In this document: piece by piece, positions 5,650-8,170 of the stretch | How the letters are laid out: each line of letters opens with the position of its first letter | Numbering within the stretch: the stretch's first letter is position 1 | Position numbers and translations under genes: made by a program | The notes under the pieces: model-generated | The model's input: only the letters and a program-made list of their open reading frames with translations | Told to the model about the DNA's origin: nothing | Database searches by the model: none | NCBI GenBank assembly: GCA_016209245.1 | Contig: JACQWN010000392.1 | Location: forward strand, 1 to 8,170 | From: Bacteroidia bacterium | GTDB taxonomy: Bacteria > Bacteroidota > Bacteroidia > Bacteroidales > BM523 | Length of the DNA stretch: 8,170 nt | Direction of reading: 5' to 3'

Positions 5650-5755
5650 AACAGTTCCCTTCGATACAATTGCTAACGCAATCACTCAGGGAACTGTTGC
5701 AACTGAACGGATGTTGAGTGTTTCGAGCATAGCGAGAAACGTATCGAAACATCCG
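5650..5755. repeat. Pair of REP-like palindromes
   Basis: Hairpin A: AACAGTTCCCT (5650-5660) pairs with AGGGAACTGTT (5688-5698), with an inner stem ATTGC/GCAAT (5669-5682). Hairpin B: CGGATGTT (5708-5715) pairs with AACATCCG (5748-5755), with an inner GTTTC/GAAAC stem (5720-5740) around GAGCATAGCGA. From memory, sequences like TTCCCTTCGA...CTCAGGGAA and GTTTCGAGC...GAGAAAC recur between genes in Bacteroidota in the manner of REP elements. No REP transposase gene is in the window. The pair fills the gap between the two glycosyltransferases and could affect the transcript's 3' end. Confidence 0.55.
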
Positions 5756-5779
5756 TATATTAAATAAATTAAGTACTCT

Positions 5780-6970
5780 ATGCATATATTGTTCCTAAAT
5801 TATGAATATCCCCCCGTTGGAAGCGGTGGTGGTATCATAAGTAAATATATTGCAGAAGGGCTTACTTCCCGAACAAATAAGGTAACTGTGCTTACTACAT
5901 GGTTTGAAGGATTACTTGAAACAGAATATGTCAATAATCTTACAATCATTAGAATAAAATCAAAAAGAAGTAAGATTTATCAATCTAATCCGTCTGAGAT
6001 GCTCTCATGGATAAAAGAGAGTAAATCGTTCCTTGATAATTATTGTAAAGACCAATTACCCGCTCTTTGCTTTGCTAATTTTGTTCTTCCGGGTGGCGCT
6101 GTTGCACTTTATTTGAAACGAAAATTTAATGTCAGATATGTTCTGCTTTCTCATGGTCATGATGTGCCATGGGTAAAACCTGTAAAATTATATATTTATT
6201 ATTGTCTGACATACAAATGGTTAAAGAAGATATGCCTGAATTCTGAAATGAATTTCATTCAAAGCAGTCAAATGAAAGCAAACATTGATAGTTTTATTGG
6301 TAAAAAAAATTCAAAAAAAAATATTATTATTTCCAATGGTGTTGAACCATCTGTCTTTCACCCGGATTATACAAAAAGAGATAAAATATTCAGAATTATT
6401 TTTGTCGGGCGTCTTGTCACGCAGAAAGATCCATTATTTTTTCTTAGAATTATTAAAAAGCTATCTGCTGTTTTTAGAGATTTTTCTGCACATATTTACG
6501 GGGATGGCCCTTTAAGAAAAACTATTGAAAACTATATCATTAACAATAAGTTAAGCAATAATGTAAAAATTCATCGTCATGTTCCTTTATCTGAGATGAG
6601 TGCCATATATCAGATGTCACATCTCATTATTTCACCTTCTGTTAGTGAAGGTATGTCGCTTTCCAACCTCGAAGCTATTGCATGTGGTACCTACGTTTTA
6701 ACAACTCGGGCAAGCGGTAATCCGGAAATGATAAATCAAGAAATTAATGGAGAAATAATTTCCTCTGATTCTCCCGATTATTGGGTTGAAAGAATAATTC
6801 ATTTCTATAACAATAAGTTTCTTTTAAACTATTTAACACCAAATGATTACATTGTTCATTTTCATAATAAGTTTAATTGGAATAATATAATTGATGAGTA
6901 CGAGAGTAATCTAAATATTATTTTAACAGCTCATTCCGAAAATTATAATTGTAAGGATATTAATGAATAA
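5780..6970 (+). CDS. Family 4 glycosyltransferase (GT-B fold)
   Basis: A 396-residue cytoplasmic glycosyltransferase, full length and apparently intact. The N-terminal Rossmann half shows ILFLNYEYPPVGSGGGI with the glycine loop (14-18) and LLSHGHDVPW (122-131). The C-terminal half shows IISNGVEPSVFHP (183-195), IIFVGRLVTQKDP (206-218), IYGDGPLR (239-246), and the EX7E motif E290-GMSLSNL-E298 that binds the nucleotide sugar in retaining GT4 enzymes. Donor and acceptor cannot be told from sequence; a role in surface polysaccharide or glycolipid synthesis fits the neighbouring glycosyltransferase. It starts a tight same-strand run, with a 12-bp gap to the next gene. The start at 5780 gives the normal MHILFLNYEYPP opening. 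The coding sequence is visibly AT-rich. Confidence 0.92.
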   Translation: MHILFLNYEYPPVGSGGGIISKYIAEGLTSRTNKVTVLTTWFEGLLETEYVNNLTIIRIKSKRSKIYQSNPSEMLSWIKESKSFLDNYCKDQLPALCFANFVLPGGAVALYLKRKFNVRYVLLSHGHDVPWVKPVKLYIYYCLTYKWLKKICLNSEMNFIQSSQMKANIDSFIGKKNSKKNIIISNGVEPSVFHPDYTKRDKIFRIIFVGRLVTQKDPLFFLRIIKKLSAVFRDFSAHIYGDGPLRKTIENYIINNKLSNNVKIHRHVPLSEMSAIYQMSHLIISPSVSEGMSLSNLEAIACGTYVLTTRASGNPEMINQEINGEIISSDSPDYWVERIIHFYNNKFLLNYLTPNDYIVHFHNKFNWNNIIDEYESNLNIILTAHSENYNCKDINE

Positions 6971-6982
6971 AAAATTACAAGT

Positions 6983-7291
6983 ATGGAAAATTTTAAAAAA
7001 GCCAAATCACGTTATGTGAATTTAAAAAAAAGAAGTTTTAACCGCTTACTTGAGATATACTACGATTACCTTTTCAAAAATCAAATGGACATTAACACGA
7101 TTTCAGAAAAAGGATTTACTGAATTTATTGAATTCATGGAGAAAAAAAATAATCAAAAAAACTATTATGAATTGAATCGTAAACTCTGGCAATACCCAAG
7201 AACGATATCAAAAATCATTGAATTCGATTCAAAATATTCGATCGGCGAATTAACTTCAATTATCAAAACTTGGGAAAAGAACAATGGTTAA
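6983..7291 (+). CDS. Hypothetical protein, 102 aa, coupled to the HNH-like gene
   Basis: Not recognised. It is a basic, Lys/Asn/Tyr-rich, probably all-helical protein without signal peptide or membrane span. It contains KKAKSRYVNLKKRSFNRLLE near the N-terminus and ELNRKLWQYPRTISKIIEF around 64-82. It begins 12 bp after the family 4 glycosyltransferase. Its TAA (7289-7291) is followed at once by the ATG of the HNH-like gene, so the two are likely translationally coupled and may act together. A partner or immunity protein for the nuclease is one possibility, with no direct support. Confidence 0.75.
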   Translation: MENFKKAKSRYVNLKKRSFNRLLEIYYDYLFKNQMDINTISEKGFTEFIEFMEKKNNQKNYYELNRKLWQYPRTISKIIEFDSKYSIGELTSIIKTWEKNNG

Positions 7292-7663
7292 ATGATTAAC
7301 GAGCTTGAAAAAGCTTACATATCAATTTTTGAAAAAGCTCTTTCGCTGGATAATTTTAAAAAAATTTACGGGACTGATGACAATACCTATAGAAAGTGTG
7401 ATTATTGCGAAATAACAGAAAGGGATATTCAGCGGTTGGCAGATGCTGACAATATTATGACAAAACATCTATTTTCAAGAGGCAGATCAATGGAAATTGA
7501 CCGCAAAGATTCTTTTGCCGATTATTCAAAAGATAATATCGTGCTATGTTGTTACTGGTGCAATAACGCTAAAACCGACGAATTTTCTTATGATGAATTC
7601 AAATTTGTGGGAAAATCATTCAAGCAAGTTTGGTTATCCCGTTTGGAAAAAATTGACAAATAA
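7292..7663 (+). CDS. HNH endonuclease-like zinc-finger protein
   Basis: A 123-residue protein with a treble-clef or HNH-like core. C36-DY-C39 and C87-YW-C90 would form the zinc site. The central stretch MEIDRKDSFADYSKDNIVL (67-85) and CNNAKTDEFS (90-99) follow the spacing of small HNH nucleases, with the strand 'xIDRK', the conserved DNIV and an Asn after the last Cys pair. The classical first His is not visible: the usual position is occupied by the EIDR segment. It may therefore be a divergent nuclease or a non-catalytic binding protein. No signal peptide is seen, so it is cytoplasmic. It is preceded directly by the 102-residue gene and followed after 12 bp by the phosphatase gene. Its function in this operon is unknown; DNA or RNA cleavage is inferred from family only. 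Confidence 0.82.
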   Translation: MINELEKAYISIFEKALSLDNFKKIYGTDDNTYRKCDYCEITERDIQRLADADNIMTKHLFSRGRSMEIDRKDSFADYSKDNIVLCCYWCNNAKTDEFSYDEFKFVGKSFKQVWLSRLEKIDK

Positions 7664-7675
7664 GATTATATCAAT

Positions 7676-8170
7676 ATGAAAAATTTATTTTTTCTTATAG
7701 TCGTCAGCATTGCACAGACGATAAGCACAGCACAGACACAACCGGGTGAAAGACCTGCCAAATGGGCAACATTAGTAAAATCGGAACAATTTACAAACTT
7801 GTATAAGCTCAATAATGATGTTTATCGCTCTGAGCAGCCCGATGATAAGGGATTTCAGGAACTCAGCAAATTAGGTATTAAATCGGTGCTTAACTTGCGG
7901 GAATACCATTCAGACGATGATGAAGCGAAAGGAATAAATTTAAAGCTTTACCATGTCGAGATGGAAGCAGAAGATATTCATGATGCTGAGATAGCAGTAG
8001 CTTTAAAAATCTTAACAGAAGCCCCTAAACCAATATTAATTCACTGCAAGTATGGGTCGGACAGGACTGGACTGGTTTGTGCAATGTACAGAATAGTAAT
8101 TGAATGTTGGTCTAAAAAGGAAGCTCTGGATGAACTGATTAACGGGGGATATGGTTTTCATTTGCTCTAT
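7676..8170 (+). CDS. Secreted dual-specificity/tyrosine phosphatase-like protein, 3' end cut
   Basis: The frame is open from ATG 7676 to the window end (165 codons), so the C-terminus is missing, probably by only a few tens of residues. Residues 1-19 form a signal peptide (FFLIVVSIA, cleavage likely after STA, then QTQ), with no lipobox Cys, so the product is probably periplasmic or exported. The body matches the dual-specificity phosphatase fold: NDVYRSEQPDDKGFQELSKLG (47-67), IKSVLNLRE (68-76), and the phosphate-binding loop HCKYGSDRTG with Cys124 as nucleophile and Arg130. Exported bacterial members of this kind occur in many species, and the substrate is unknown. It is the last gene seen in the likely operon starting at 5780, where a link to polysaccharide synthesis is possible but not shown. 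Confidence 0.92.
   Translation, partial: MKNLFFLIVVSIAQTISTAQTQPGERPAKWATLVKSEQFTNLYKLNNDVYRSEQPDDKGFQELSKLGIKSVLNLREYHSDDDEAKGINLKLYHVEMEAEDIHDAEIAVALKILTEAPKPILIHCKYGSDRTGLVCAMYRIVIECWSKKEALDELINGGYGFHLLY

Noticed and set aside
6285..6515. Short plus-strand frame inside the family 4 glycosyltransferase
   Set aside because: It is an out-of-frame shadow of an intact gene with conserved motifs in the main frame.

Overview
The window looks like a low-GC Bacteroidota chromosome, probably an environmental Bacteroidales-type lineage. The evidence is the secreted proteins whose signal peptides end in a signal-peptidase site followed by Gln (FAQ, TAQ), the absence of Shine-Dalgarno sequences, -7 boxes of the TAnnTTTG type, a caspase-like gene beside a DUF5683-like membrane protein, and the dense interspersed repeats often seen in such genomes. 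No rRNA, tRNA or CRISPR array was seen.

Layout. The left half (1-4658) reads on the minus strand and the right half (4835-8170) on the plus strand, diverging from a spacer at 4659-4834. In minus-strand transcription order the left half holds queE (4658-4032, one in-frame TAG), a secreted caspase-family gene (3900-2266, in-frame TAG and TGA), a 950-bp island of repeats and small mobile elements (2265-1310), a secreted DUF5683-like membrane protein (1309-482), an 85-codon hypothetical gene 2 bp behind it, and the first 14 codons of a gene that leaves the window. The right half holds a polyprenol-phosphate-type family 2 glycosyltransferase with an internal in-frame deletion, a REP-like palindrome pair, and a tight run of four genes: a family 4 glycosyltransferase, a small unknown protein, an HNH-nuclease-like protein, and a secreted dual-specificity-type phosphatase cut by the window end.

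The most interesting structure is at 1481-2247. Six 36-38 bp arms built from short modules ending in CATAG alternate in orientation and form three inverted-repeat units. The middle unit encloses exactly one gene, a GxxExxY-family (PD-(D/E)XK-like) protein, whose open frame runs from the base after one arm to the base before the other. The two outer units are about 110 bp long. The third still carries a recognisable piece of the 5' end of a GxxExxY gene, so it looks like a deletion derivative. This resembles an element encoding a small nuclease-like protein together with non-autonomous relatives. Next to it lies a separate 141-bp element with 14-bp GTAA-type terminal inverted repeats and a perfect 8-bp target duplication, as expected for an IS66-type MITE.

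A second theme is damage. Premature stops in the caspase and queE frames, and loss of about 40-45 residues from the family 2 glycosyltransferase, all preserve the reading frame. Recent decay is the simplest reading. Base-calling error, strain mixture, or some read-through of TAG cannot be excluded from sequence alone.
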